From the NCBI RefSeq assembly GCF_028476545.1, contig NW_026732507.1:224399-288398 (forward strand): DNA of 64,000 nt. The letters are read 5' to 3'. The translations under genes were made by a program, and so were the position numbers. The notes under the pieces are model-generated. The model was not told where the DNA came from and did not search any database. It saw only the letters and a program-made list of their open reading frames with translations. Source of the DNA: Physella acuta (lineage: Eukaryota > Mollusca > Gastropoda > Physidae). Below are positions 50,385-63,938 of this stretch, piece by piece (positions within the stretch are counted from its first letter, which is position 1; each line of letters starts with the position of its first letter).

Positions 50385-53300
50385 CTTGATGGGTACCTGA
50401 TACATGTATGATGGGTACCGGATACATGTATGATGGGTATCTGATACATGTATGATGGGTATCTGATACATGTATGATGGGTATCTGATACATGTATGAT
50501 GGGTATCTGATACAAGTATGATGGGTATCTGATACAAGTATGATGGGTATCTGATACATGTATGATGGGTATCTGATACAAGTATGATGGGTATCTGATA
50601 CATGTATGATGGGTACCTGATACATGTATGATGGGTACCGGATACATGTATGATGGGTACCGGATACATGTATGATGGGTATCTGATACAAGTATGATGG
50701 GTATCTGATACAAGTATGATGGGTATCTGATACAAGTATGATGGGTATCTGATACATGTATGATGGGTATCTGATACAAGTATGATGGGTATCTGATACA
50801 TGTATGATGGGTACCTGATACATGTATGATGGGTACCGGATACATGTATGATGGGTACCGGATACATGTATGATGGGTATCTGATACAAGTATGATGGGT
50901 ATCTGATACAAGTATGATGGGTATCTGATACAAGTATGATGGGTATCTGATACAAGTATGATGGGTATCTGATACATGTATGATGGGTATCTGATACAAG
51001 TATGATGGGTATCTGATACAAGTATGATGGGTATCTGATACATGTATGATGGGTTTCTGATACATGTATGATGGGTATCTGATACATGTATGATGGGTAT
51101 CTGATACATGTATGATGGGTATCTGATACAAGTATGATGGGTACCTGATACAAGTATGATGGGTATCTGATACAAGTATGATGGGTATCTGATACATGTA
51201 TGATGGGTACCTGATACAAGTATGATGGGTATCTGATACAAGTATGATGGGTATCTGATACATGTATGATGGGTATCTGATACAAGTATGATGGGTATCT
51301 GATACAAGTATGATGGGTATCTGATACATGTATGATGGGTATCTGATACATGTATGATGGGTATCTGATACATGTATGATGGGTATCTGATACAAGTATG
51401 ATGGGTATCTGATACATGTATGATGGGTATCTGATACAAGTATGATGGGTATCTGATACAAGTATGATGGGTATCTGATACATGTATGATGGGTATCTGA
51501 TACAAGTATGATGGGTATCTGATACATGTATGATGGGTACCTGATACAAGTATGATGAGTATCTGATACAAGTATGATGGGTATCTGATACAAGTATGAT
51601 GGGTATCTGATACATGTATGATGGGTACCTGATACAAGTATGATGAGTATCTGATACAAGTATGATGGGTATCTGATACATGTATGATGGGTATCTGATA
51701 CAAGTATGATGGGTATCTGATACATGTATGATGGGTATCTGATACATGTATGATGGGTACCTGATACAAGTATGATGGGTATCTGATACAAGTATGATGG
51801 GTACCTGATACAAGTATGATGGGTACCTGATACATGTATGATGGGTATCTGATACAAGTATGATGGGTATCTGATACATGTATGATGGGTACCTGATACA
51901 TGTATGATGGGTTCCTGATACAAGTATGATGGGTATCTGATACATGTATGATGGGTTCCTGATACAAGTATGATGGGTTCCTGATACAAGTATGATGGGT
52001 ATCTGATACAAGTATGATGGGTATCTGATACAAGTATGATGGGTATCTGATACATGTATGATGGGTTCCTGATACAAGTATGATGGGTATCTGATACATG
52101 TATGATGGGTTCCTGATAAAAGTATGATGGGTTCCTGATACAAGTATGATGGGTATCTGATACATGTATGATGGGTTCCTGATACAAGTATGATGGGTAT
52201 CTGATACATGTATGATGGGTTCCTGATACAAGTATGATGGGTATCTGATACAAGTATGATGGGTATCTGATACAAGTATGATGGGTATCTGATACAAGTA
52301 TGATGGGTATCTGATACATAGATGATGGGTATCTGATACATGTATGATGGGTTCCTGATACAAGTATGATGGGTATCTGATACATGTATGATGGGTATCT
52401 GATACAAGTATGATGGGTATCTGATACAAGTATGATGGGTATCTGATACATGTATGATGGGTATCTGATACAAGTATGATGGGTATCTGATACAAGTATG
52501 ATGGGTATCTGATACATGTATGATGGGTACCTGATACAAGTATGATGGGTATCTGATACAAGTATGATGGGTATCTGATACAAGTATGATGGGTATCTGA
52601 TACAAGTATGATGGGTATCTGATACAAGTATGATGGGTACCGGATACATGTATGATGGGTATCTGATACAAGTATGATGGGTATCTGATACATGTATGAT
52701 GGGTACCTGATACAAGTATGATGGGTATCTGATACAAGTATGATGGGTATCTGATACATGTATCATGGGTATCTGATACATGTATGATGGGTACCTGATA
52801 CAAGTATGATGGGTATCTGATACAAGTATGATGGGTATCTGATACAAGTATGATGGGTTCCTGATACAAGTATGATGGGTATCTGATACATGTATGATGG
52901 GTTCCTGATACAAGTATGATGGGTATCTGATACATGTATGATGGGTTCCTGATACAAGTATGATGGGTATCTGATACATGTATGATGGGTATCTGATACA
53001 AGTATGATGGGTATCTGATACAAGTATGATGGGTATCTGATACATGTATGATGGGTATCTGATACAAGTATGATGGGTATCTGATACATGTATGATGGGT
53101 ATCTGATACATGTATGATGGGTTCCTGATACAAGTATGATGGGTATCTGATACATGTATGATGGGTATCTGATACAAGTATGATGGGTATCTGATACAAG
53201 TATGATGGGTATCTGATACATGTATGATGGGTATCTGATACATGTATGATGGGTATCTGATACATGTATGATGGGTTCCTGATACAAGTATGATGGGTAT

Positions 53301-56300
53301 CTGATACATGTATGATGGGTTCCTGATACAAGTATGATGGGTATCTGATACATGTATCATGGGTATCTGATACAAGTATGATGGGTATCTGATACAAGTA
53401 TGATGGGTATCTGATACAAGTATGATGGGTATCTGATACAAGTATGATGGGTATCTGATACAAGTATGATGGGTATCTGATACATGTATGATGGGTATCT
53501 GATACAAGTATGATGGGTATCTGATACATGTATGATGGGTATCTGATACAAGTATGATGGGTATCTGATACATGTATGATGGGTACCTGATACATGTATG
53601 ATGGGTATCTGATACAAGTATGATGGGTATCTGATACATGTATGATGGGTATCTGATACAAGTATGATGGGTATCTGATACAAGTATGATGGGTATCTGA
53701 TACATGTATGATGGGTACCTGATACATGTATGATGGGTATCTGATACAAGTATGATGGGTATCTGATACATGTATGATGGGTATCTGATACAAGTATGAT
53801 GGGTATCTGATACAAGTATGATGGGTATCTGATACAAGTATGATGGGTATCTGATACATGTATGATGGGTATCTGATACAAGTATGATGGGTATCTGATA
53901 CAAGTATGATGGGTACCGGATACATGTATGATGGGTATCTGATACAAGTATGATGGGTATCTGATACATGTATGATGGGTACCTGATACAAGTATGATGG
54001 GTATCTGATACAAGTATGATGGGTATCTGATACATGTATGATGGGTATCTGATACAAGTATGATGGGTATCTGATACATGTATGATGGGTATCTGATACA
54101 TGTATGATGGGTACCTGATACAAGTATGATGGGTATCTGATACAAGTATGATGGGTATCTGATACAAGTATGATGGGTATCTGATACAAGTATGATGGGT
54201 ATCTGATACAAGTATGATGGGTACCGGATACATGTATGATGGGTATCTGATACAAGTATGATGGGTATCTGATACATGTATGATGGGTACCTGATACAAG
54301 TATGATGGGTATCTGATACAAGTATGATGGGTATCTGATACATGTATGATGGGTATCTGATACAAGTATGATGGGTATCTGATACATGTATGATGGGTAT
54401 CTGATACATGTATGATGGGTACCTGATACAAGTATGATGGGTATCTGATACAAGTATGATGGGTATCTGATACAAGTATGATGGGTATCTGATACATGTA
54501 TGATGGGTATCTGATACAAGTATGATGGGTACCGGATACATGTATGATGGGTATCTGATACAAGTATGATGGGTTCCTGATGTTTATGATGGGTACCTGA
54601 TGTATATGAATGATGGGTATCTGATACATGTATGATGGGTATCTGATACAAGTATGATGGGTATCTGATACAAGTATGATGGGTATCTGATACATGTATG
54701 ATGGGTATCTGATACATGTATGATGGGTATCTGATACAAGTATGATGGGTACCTGATACATGTATGATGGGTATCTGATACAAGTATGATGGGTATCTGA
54801 TACATGTATGATGGGTATCTGATACAAGTATGATGGGTATCTGATACGTGTATGATGGGTACCTGATACAAGTATGATGGGTATCTGATACAAGTATGAT
54901 GGGTATCTGATACAAGTATGATGGGTATCTGATACATGTATGATGGGTATCTGATACAAGTATGATGGGTACCGGATACATGTATGATGGGTATCTGATA
55001 CAAGTATGATGGGTTCCTGATGTTTATGATGGGTACCTGATGTATATGAATGATGGGTATCTGATACATGTATGATGGGTATCTGATACAAGTATGATGG
55101 GTATCTGATACAAGTATGATGGGTATCTGATACATGTATGATGGGTATCTGATACATGTATGATGGGTATCTGATACAAGTATGATGGGTACCTGATACA
55201 TGTATGATGGGTATCTGATACAAGTATGATGGGTATCTGATACATGTATGATGGGTATCTGATACAAGTATGATGGGTATCTGATACATGTATGATGGGT
55301 ATCTGATACAAGTATGATGGGTATCTGATACAAGTATGATGGGTATCTGATACATGTATGATGGGTATCTGATACAAGTATGATGGGTATCTGATACATG
55401 TATGATGGGTATCTGATACATGTATGATGGGTTCCTGATACAAGTATGATGGGTATCTGATACATGTATGATGGGTATCTGATACAAGTATGATGGGTAT
55501 CTGATACAAGTATGATGGGTATCTGATACATGTATGATGGGTATCTGATACATGTATGATGGGTATCTGATACATGTATGATGGGTTCCTGATACAAGTA
55601 TGATGGGTATCTGATACATGTATGATGGGTTCCTGATACAAGTATGATGGGTATCTGATACATGTATGATGGGTATCTGATACAAGTATGATGGGTATCT
55701 GATACAAGTATGATGGGTATCTGATACAAGTATGATGGGTATCTGATACAAGTATGATGGGTATCTGATACAAGTATGATGGGTATCTGATACATGTATG
55801 ATGGGTATCTGATACAAGTATGATGGGTATCTGATACATGTATGATGGGTATCTGATACAAGTATGATGGGTATCTGATACATGTATGATGGGTACCTGA
55901 TACATGTATGATGGGTATCTGATACAAGTATGATGGGTATCTGATACATGTATGATGGGTATCTGATACAAGTATGATGGGTATCTGATACAAGTATGAT
56001 GGGTATCTGATACATGTATGATGGGTACCTGATACATGTATGATGGGTATCTGATACAAGTATGATGGGTATCTGATACATGTATGATGGGTATCTGATA
56101 CAAGTATGATGGGTATCTGATACAAGTATGATGGGTATCTGATACAAGTATGATGGGTATCTGATACATGTATGATGGGTATCTGATACAAGTATGATGG
56201 GTATCTGATACAAGTATGATGGGTACCGGATACATGTATGATGGGTATCTGATACAAGTATGATGGGTATCTGATACATGTATGATGGGTACCTGATACA

Positions 56301-58400
56301 AGTATGATGGGTATCTGATACAAGTATGATGGGTATCTGATACATGTATGATGGGTATCTGATACAAGTATGATGGGTATCTGATACATGTATGATGGGT
56401 ATCTGATACATGTATGATGGGTACCTGATACAAGTATGATGGGTATCTGATACAAGTATGATGGGTATCTGATACAAGTATGATGGGTATCTGATACAAG
56501 TATGATGGGTATCTGATACAAGTATGATGGGTACCGGATACATGTATGATAGGTATCTGATACAAGTATGATGGGTATCTGATACATGTATGATGGGTAC
56601 CTGATACAAGTATGATGGGTATCTGATACAAGTATGATGGGTATCTGATACATGTATGATGGGTATCTGATACAAGTATGATGGGTATCTGATACATGTA
56701 TGATGGGTATCTGATACATGTATGATGGGTACCTGATACAAGTATGATGGGTATCTGATACAAGTATGATGGGTATCTGATACAAGTATGATGGGTATCT
56801 GATACATGTATGATGGGTATCTGATACAAGTATGATGGGTACCGGATACATGTATGATGGGTATCTGATACAAGTATGATGGGTTCCTGATGTTTATGAT
56901 GGGTACCTGATGTATATGAATGATGGGTATCTGATACATGTATGATGGGTATCTGATACAAGTATGATGGGTATCTGATACAAGTATGATGGGTATCTGA
57001 TACATGTATGATGGGTATCTGATACATGTATGATGGGTATCTGATACAAGTATGATGGGTACCTGATACATGTATGATGGGTATCTGATACAAGTATGAT
57101 GGGTATCTGATACATGTATGATGGGTATCTGATACAAGTATGATGGGTACCGGATACATGTATGATGGGTATCTGATACAAGTATGATGGGTATCTGATA
57201 CGTGTATGATGGGTACCTGATACAAGTATGATGGGTATCTGATACAAGTATGATGGGTATCTGATACAAGTATGATGGGTATCTGATACATGTATGATGA
57301 GTATCTGATACAAGTATGATGGGTACCGGATACATGTATGATGGGTATCTGATACAAGTTTGATGGGTTCCTGATGTTTATGATGGGTACCTGATGTATA
57401 TGAATGATGGGTATCTGATACATGTATGATGGGTATCTGATACAAGTATGATGGGTATCTGATACAAGTATGATGGGTATCTGATACATGTATGATGGGT
57501 ATCTGATACATGTATGATGGGTATCTGATACAAGTATGATGGGTACCTGATACATGTATGATGGGTATCTGATACAAGTATGATGGGTATCTGATACATG
57601 TATGATGGGTATCTGATACAAGTATGATGGGTATCTGATACATGTATGATGGGTATCTGATACAAGTATGATGGGTATCTGATACAAGTATGATGGGTAT
57701 CTGATACATGTATGATGGGTACCTGATACAAGTATGATGGGTATCTGATACAAGTATGATGGGTATCTGATACAAGTATGATGGGTATCTGATACATGTA
57801 TGATGGGTACCTGATACAAGTATGATGGGTATCTGATACAAGTATGATGGGTATCTGATACAAGTATGATGGGTATCTGATACAAGTATGATGGGTATCT
57901 GATACATGTATGATGGGTATCTGATACAAGTATGATGGGTATCTGATACAAGTATGATGGGTATCTGATACATGTATGATGGGTACCTGATACAAGTATG
58001 ATGGGTATCTGATACAAGTATGATGGGTATCTGATACAAGTATGATGGGTATCTGATACATGTATGATGGGTACCTGATACAAGTATGATGGGTATCTGA
58101 TACAAGTATGATGGGTATCTGATACATGTATGATGGGTACCTGATACAAGTATGATGGGTACCTGATACAAGTATGATGGGTATCTGATACAAGTATGAT
58201 GGGTATCTGATACATGTATGATGGGTATCTGATACATGTATGATGGGTACCTGATACAAGTATGATGGGTATCTGATACAAGTATGATGGGTATCTGATA
58301 CATGTATGATGGGTATCTGATACAAGTATGATGGGTATCTGATGTGTATGATGGGTACCTGATGTATATGAATGATGGGTATCTGATGTGTATGATGGGT
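50385..58400. repeat. 8-kb satellite, 22-bp unit, about 364 copies, with higher-order repeats
   Basis: The plus-strand unit is GATACATGTATGATGGGTAT plus CT. The main variants are ATACAAGTAT versus ATACATGTAT, and GGGTATCTG, GGGTACCTG, GGGTACCGG or GGGTTCCTG. A marker junction containing GGGTTCCTGATGTTTATGAT recurs near 54571, 55011, 56881 and 57365, always at multiples of 22 bp. A block of about 105 units (2,310 bp) starting around 52.9 kb is repeated almost identically from about 55.2 kb. Since 22 is not a multiple of three and the minus strand of the unit lacks stops, very long frames of a 22-residue repeat (THHTCIRYPSYLYQ...) appear in all minus frames. Confidence 0.95.
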
Positions 58401-59074
58401 TCCTGATAGATGTTTGATAAAGGTTACTGATTCGTACTTGATGAGCCCTTGATTCGTACCTCGAATCGCGAAATGTAAAGATAATTTGATATAGTTCAGA
58501 CCACACAATCACGGACATGACGAAAACAAAGATATCAATGAAGTCTAATTTATCTGCCCTACAGACCCTCAGACTGACATTGCACTAAGCTTTTGCACGT
58601 GATTTAATTATAACACGTTATCTATTTCACAAACTCCAGCTTAAAGTAACAGTTGAAAAGCAAATGTTAGCGAAGTTCCTATGCTAGAAGTCCTCTACAT
58701 GTCGAATTGACGTAAAGCTACCCCCCTCCCCAACTCCACCCCCATTAATATAACCCACCCGCCCATCCGCGCTAAAATAATTTTAAATAATTTTTTTCAT
58801 TAATTAAACAAATCACGTTTATAAACTGCAAAAGACAATGTAAAATAATCCGACCAATCAGGAGATCTAATTTTACAGACACGTGACTTGTGACGTAAAC
58901 GACGTTGTCCAATCACGTTTCTGTGTCCCCCGGGGATGTGCGGCTCAAATGACAAGGATAGAATGGCAAGTGTTTTTATGTATCTGGTTCTAGATCTAAC
59001 AGACAGACATACGATTGTTCTAGAGAACATGATAGATAGAGACACGTGAGCTAATTAACATTATTGCTGCTAGT
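58401..59074. other. Non-coding; decayed satellite edge then unique sequence
   Basis: 58401-58460 still shows degraded satellite words (GATGTTTGATAAAGGT, GATTCGTACTTGATG). The rest is AT-rich with no gene. Confidence 0.5.
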
Positions 59075-59215
59075 GTAATTAGTGCGGACATGGAATTAGT
59101 GCAGAAATACAATTAGTGCAGACATAGACTAGTGCAGACGGACAATTAGTGCAGACATACAAGTGAAGACATGCAACTAGTGCAGAGATACGATAAGTTG
59201 CACATACACTAATGT
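59075..59215. repeat. Minisatellite, unit about 18 bp
   Basis: About seven units of AATTAGTGCAGACATACA with substitutions. Confidence 0.8.
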
Positions 59216-59439
59216 AGTTAGGTTATGGTTAATGCCCCAAACCCTCCTAAGTGCCCACAACGAACCATCCCGATTCCATGTATAAATGTACCATCCCAAC
59301 ACCCATCTACACATAAGCCCACCCTACTATTTCTGTGCGAACCATCCCTAACCCCCATCTCTTCACGACATTTCGCAAACCCCCGTGTCGACCCCCCTCC
59401 TCTATATCTACAAGAACACAACCTAATCACGAAACTACC

Positions 59440-59813
59440 CAACCCCCATCTTTACATGAGCCACCCCAACCCCCATCTTTACATGAACCATCCCAACCCC
59501 CATCTTTACATGAGCCATCCCAACCCCCATCTTTACATAAACCATCCCAACCCCCATCTTTACATGAGCCATCCCAACCTCCATCTGTACTCGAACCATA
59601 CCAAACCCTCTCTATACATGAACCAGCCACGAACTATACACTAACCATCCCAACTTCCATCTATACACAAACCATCCCAACCACCCCCCCCCCCTCTATA
59701 CACGAACCACCCCCAAACACAAACTATACACCGACAATCCCAACCCCACTAATATGAGAACCATCCCAACCCTCAACCCCCATCTATACACAAACCATCC
59801 CAACCCCCATCTA
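59440..59813. repeat. Minisatellite, unit about 27 bp, interrupted by a hAT element
   Basis: Units of ACCATCCCAACCCCCATCTT plus TACATGA. They continue as diverged ACACGAACCATC units to 59813 and resume after the transposon at 62835-62880. Proline/histidine-rich frames on the plus strand are artefacts. Confidence 0.88.
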
Positions 59814-59821
59814 TACACGAA

Positions 59822-62800
59822 CAATGTTCCCTCTAAGGACCCAGAGTGTGTGTGCAAAAAATATGTTGTGTGCGCGGTGCTAAAAATGACTTGGGCAACT
59901 TTATATGTATGTTTAGGCTTGCAATTAAGCAGAGTAATGAAGGCATGCATTTTCATATAAATTAATAGAATAATGTGTAGGACTAGTGAAACGTATGCAA
60001 TTAAAAGAAGATACGAATCCCATCAAAATAAAATAAAATACACAACAGAAACTTTCAGAGTTATACTTAGACAACATGTTATATGGTCGACTTACTATGT
60101 TAGTGTAATGCAATCATATGTTAATAATGTTAATACCATAACGGTAATACAAATACAACAGTTTAACATGTTAACCATTTTAAAAAGCTGACTTGAAAAC
60201 AAAATTAGCTAACCTTTCAGGGGCATTTATTGCAATTTCTCGCGTCTAACCTTGCCTTGCTTCCACACCTTATATGCTTTGTTTAAATCCACATCCTCTC
60301 CAGCATTTAGATATAATTTAATTCGCATTAGATTCTCCAAATGTGTGACTTCAAGTCTATTTCGTGCTTGCACTTTAATGCTGTTCATAAGACTAAAACC
60401 TCGCTCGCAATCAGCGCTGAATGCTTGAAAAGTACAGCATATGTTAATTAACTTTGCCAATGAGCTAAACTGTTCATCGTTTAAAGTAACTCCTGCGATT
60501 TCAGTTAGTGAATTTACTGAACCTGATTTGAGTTTTTCACTGATCTGAAATTTGAAGTCATTTATTGCGTGATAATTGACTCTTCATTTGTTGTTTGTAA
60601 CAAGTCTTTGCACTTAACGCACAGTTGTTTGATCTCTTTGACGCCAAACTCAAATGCACAATTTTTAAACCAGTATGATCAAAAGCTGAACAAAACTGCA
60701 ATTCATCTCCTGGAAACCTTACATTTAAATGATCGCAGACCGATCGTATAAACTGTGTGATTTGTCTTGTGTCGATTCCTACGTTTTCATTCAAAATTTT
60801 CTTGGCTTTATCATTCCAATATACATCTTCACTCAGGTATTGTGCTTCTAATTTGCGTATTTTAGAAATGCAAAATTGATGTGCTTCAATAGATGATAAA
60901 TTACTTCGCTGCAACAACATTGATAGATTAGCTAATTCAGTTAATACATCATTAACGGTATAAAGCGCAACTTGATACAGGGGATCTCTTAATGATCTCA
61001 AAACATAACAACAAACAGGATCATTGCAGTCTTGGACTTGTTCTTCACAGTAAGCAGCTAAAACATCAAGATTTCTAACAAAAGCACTGACAGCAAAGTG
61101 ACGTGACAACCAACGAACTTCATGAATTGGTCGAAAAGAAATTACATCCATATCATGCATCTTGGCCAATTCTTCAAGTGCGCCCTTTTTAACCGAAGAT
61201 CGACTAAATAAAATGTAAACTGCGTAAGAGAACCTCAATATTTTTAAACAAATTAACATTTTTCCAAGCATCAGAAAGTGCCAAGTCTTCTCGATGAGCA
61301 ACACAGTGCTGTTCAACAAGATGGGGGACCTTAGCCTTCAGTAAAGCAGCTAATCCCTTCCTACGGCCTAACATAACCGATGCCCCGTCTGATGTTATCA
61401 CTACCATGCGGTTCATGTCAAGTTGATGTTCAGTGTAGTACTGTGTTATGGCTGCCTCCAGAGCTGAGGCATCACATGCGGTAAGCTGAATTATTCCACC
61501 AAAAACGGTTTTGTAGAATAAATAATTGACTGGACGAAATTTAAAATAAAAGATTAGCATTTTATGTACTGTTATGTCAGTACTTTCATCAACTATAAGC
61601 GTGTGGAACGATGCTACTCGAAGTTCTGCCAACTGTCTGGTATAGAAACATACTTCCTCATGTGATTATGAATCAGTTGTACCGACAGCATCGAGGCGTT
61701 CATCCTAATGGCGAGAAGAACATTATCCATTAGGATTCGAACTTGATCCTCGTTTGAACGCTGGCGCTCATTTTGTTCAATTCGTTCTTCTCGCTCATTG
61801 TTAGTTTCAACCAGCAGACGTTTAAGACCAGTCCCATTTGAGCGGTTGTACACAATCGCAACATTTTCTACGTGAACACGAGACAATAAATAACGTTTAC
61901 AGTAGTCAATCTTCCATGATTTCCCAACGCTTTCCTGTGACAAATTCGTTGTCTTTGTTGGTTTTGTTACAAGTACTAGCAGCTCAGAACTTACACTTCA
62001 GTCCAATCTCATCTAAATATTCATAGATGCTTCCTAATTCAACTGAAACATTCTTAGAATCTGGCGTATCGGTTGTTACTTTAACTTTGAGCCATTCCAG
62101 TTTAAACGAATCTCTCGCTTTTTTTTGCTGCATTGTTTTACCGCTTGTTACACACATTTTTCTTTTCAACATTTTCAAAAAGCACTGAGTAGTAAACTTT
62201 TATTCCTTATTTACTAAACCAGTCTGTGAATACTGAAACAGTTCGATCCAGGTGCACGTAATAATTCCCAAGAATTGGACATATAGTATATAAATCCTTA
62301 AACCAAACAGAGTAAAACACATCCACCTTAAGTAACCTAGAATTTGCATCTGACTTGAATAAACCGTCATAGTATCAAGGAGGTGGGTGGGGTTGGAAGA
62401 TGGGGGAGGGCAGTGACAATAGAAAATAAAACCTTGCATGGTCAGCTACTAGCCACAATCCCTTTTACGGTCAGTTTTGGGGTAAACCATTAAATCAAGC
62501 AGAGGGAGTGTCACCCAGACATCACATCGGTACCCGCCCCGCTCAGTTGAGAGTTAAGTCATTAACTAGACCTGTGGTATGACAACCGAGGTCACCCCCT
62601 CCCCCAGGGGTCACAAGCTTTAAGTATCAGTTTGGTCGAGGCCCCAAAACACAAAGACTGTTCGTTTAACAAAACAGGCACTAAAAATGTCGCTTCATTC
62701 AATTTTTTTAGTGAATCAGGCTTGCCCGACGTTCTGATAATCTGTGCGCGGCATCAGAAAATGTCTGCGCGGCACATTTGAAAGTGCTGCGCGGCCGCGC

Positions 62801-62826
62801 AGCCGCGCAGCTTAGAGGGAACACTG
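59822..62826 (-). mobile_element. hAT DNA transposon, 3,005 bp, decayed
   Basis: Perfect 8-bp target duplications, TACACGAA, lie at 59814-59821 and 62827-62834. The terminal inverted repeats are CAATGTTCCCTCTAAG (left) and CTTAGAGGGAACACTG (right), about 16 bp with one mismatch. The right subterminal region is rich in GCGCGGC motifs, possibly transposase-binding sites. The element carries a broken transposase gene on the minus strand. It inserted into the 27-bp minisatellite, so the array is older than the insertion. Confidence 0.93.
60227..62178 (-). pseudogene. hAT transposase pseudogene (DUF4371 / hAT dimerisation type)
   Basis: Pieces in order on the minus strand: an N-terminal basic part with ELGSIYEYLDEIGLKCKF (61984-62178); NEREERIEQNERQRSNE (61614-61943); and the catalytic core start FHTLIVDESTDITVHK with TSDGASVMLGRRKGL and HCVAHREDLALSDA (61204-61632). 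These carry the first and second acidic residues and a C-x2-H motif. Next are EVRWLSRHFAVSAFVRNLDV (60558-61319) and the C-terminal dimerisation region FSADCERGFSLMNSIKVQA with the last catalytic E (60227-60460). At least four frame changes and an early TGA after KCKF separate them, so it cannot make transposase. It resembles the ZNF862/KIAA1586-like branch of hAT proteins. Confidence 0.88.
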
Positions 62827-62834
62827 TACACGAA

Positions 62835-62900
62835 CCACCCCAACCTCCATCTATATACTTACCATCCTGCCTACCACCAAAAACATGCCATGAACCAACT
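62835..62900. repeat. 27-bp minisatellite, distal remnant
   Basis: CCACCCCAACCTCCATCTAT and ACTTACCATCCTGCC continue the array interrupted by the hAT element. Confidence 0.7.
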
Positions 62901-63304
62901 CACTCGTGAAAAACCCCACGTCCATGACGTCACGGGTAATCCCGCGAATATCGATTCCACGCCTCACCAAAATCTGCTAAAAAAAAACAAAACAATAACG
63001 CAGTTGGCGTTGCGGGGAGAGTCTGTATCGATCCGCCAGTGCGGTATCGATATTTTAGCCAGCTGAGCGCGTCGTTGACACCGGCAGACCATAACCCCGA
63101 TCGATGTCGGTTTACGTTTAAGGTTTGGTTAGCGTTAGCCAGGGTTTTAGCTCCCGGCGGCAGATGATTAACCGGGTTTTTTTTTTTTTTTGCAATGGAA
63201 AATGTCCCATTTATCGTGCATATGGCGTACTCTGACGAAGACGTAACGTCGGAACATCGTGTGATATATTCCGTTTGACAATTATCGACCAACCCCTTCA
63301 TTAG
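62901..63304. other. Non-coding, nothing recognised
   Basis: A 123-codon minus-strand frame (62930-63301) has no recognised domain. Most of it is unique sequence with an A/T-run near 63178-63190. I do not call it a gene. Confidence 0.4.
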
Positions 63305-63499
63305 CAGTGTTTCTTCTAGGCATCTCTTCGGATCTCACCCTCCCCTCCTAGTCTACTACCGACCCCCCGAGCGAAATGGAATTTATATGGAAAATATATT
63401 TTTACCAGTCCCCCACCTCCCCGGAAAATGTTGTCCGACCCCCCGAAAATATCAAGTGCTCCTCCCCCCCGGGAGAAAAAAATTCTGGAAGAAACACTG
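63305..63499 (+). mobile_element. hAT-type MITE, family A
   Basis: Ends CAGTGTTTCTTCTAGGCATC and CTGGAAGAAACACTG are inverted. The core GAATTTATATGGAAAATATA with C-runs and GGGAGAAAAAAATTC matches 4583-4789. The flanks TTCATTAG and CTCGTTAG agree at six of eight positions, suggesting a mutated target duplication. Confidence 0.85.
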
Positions 63500-63744
63500 C
63501 TCGTTAGTAATAAGTTACCCTAAGTGTTGGATTCAAAGCGATGATTGTTGGGTCGGTAACCATGTTATGAGCAACGGGTAGTTGTGTAGGGACAAATGTG
63601 CAACCGTTAAAAGGGACCCACAAAACGTATTAAACGTGTGAATTCACCCATTCACTGTATACATAACATAGCGATCACACCTGTAATAAAATTAGAATTG
63701 ATAAAAAAAAGTAAAGTTTCCTTTTCGAACTTGAGAGTCCATGG

Positions 63745-63938
63745 TTCACGTGAAGTAGAGTTCACCTGTTTCTGTGACCTTCTGCATATGAAGAGATAGT
63801 GTGGTCAACACTATGCCAAACCGCCTTTAATTTCCCTTTTTCAGTACCCACCCGAGCTGGGTGGAGTCAGAGATGTTCTACTGACTTGAACCCGGATTTG
63901 AACTCGCAAGTTAGCAGTCTAAAACTCTACGACCAGGC
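63745..63938 (-). mobile_element. SINE copy
   Basis: Has GTGAAGTAGAGTTCACCTG, GGTCAACACTATGCCAAACC, ACCCACCCGAGCTGGGTGGA and GACTTGAACCCGGATTTGAA (B box). Near full length. Confidence 0.82.

Noticed and set aside
50319-57335. A 2,338-codon open frame on the minus strand as a giant repetitive protein gene
   Set aside because: It is produced by the 22-bp satellite, is open in several overlapping frames at once, and has no non-repeat domain or splice context.
62930-63301. A 123-codon minus-strand frame as a host exon
   Set aside because: No domain, no convincing splice sites, partly through a homopolymer run.
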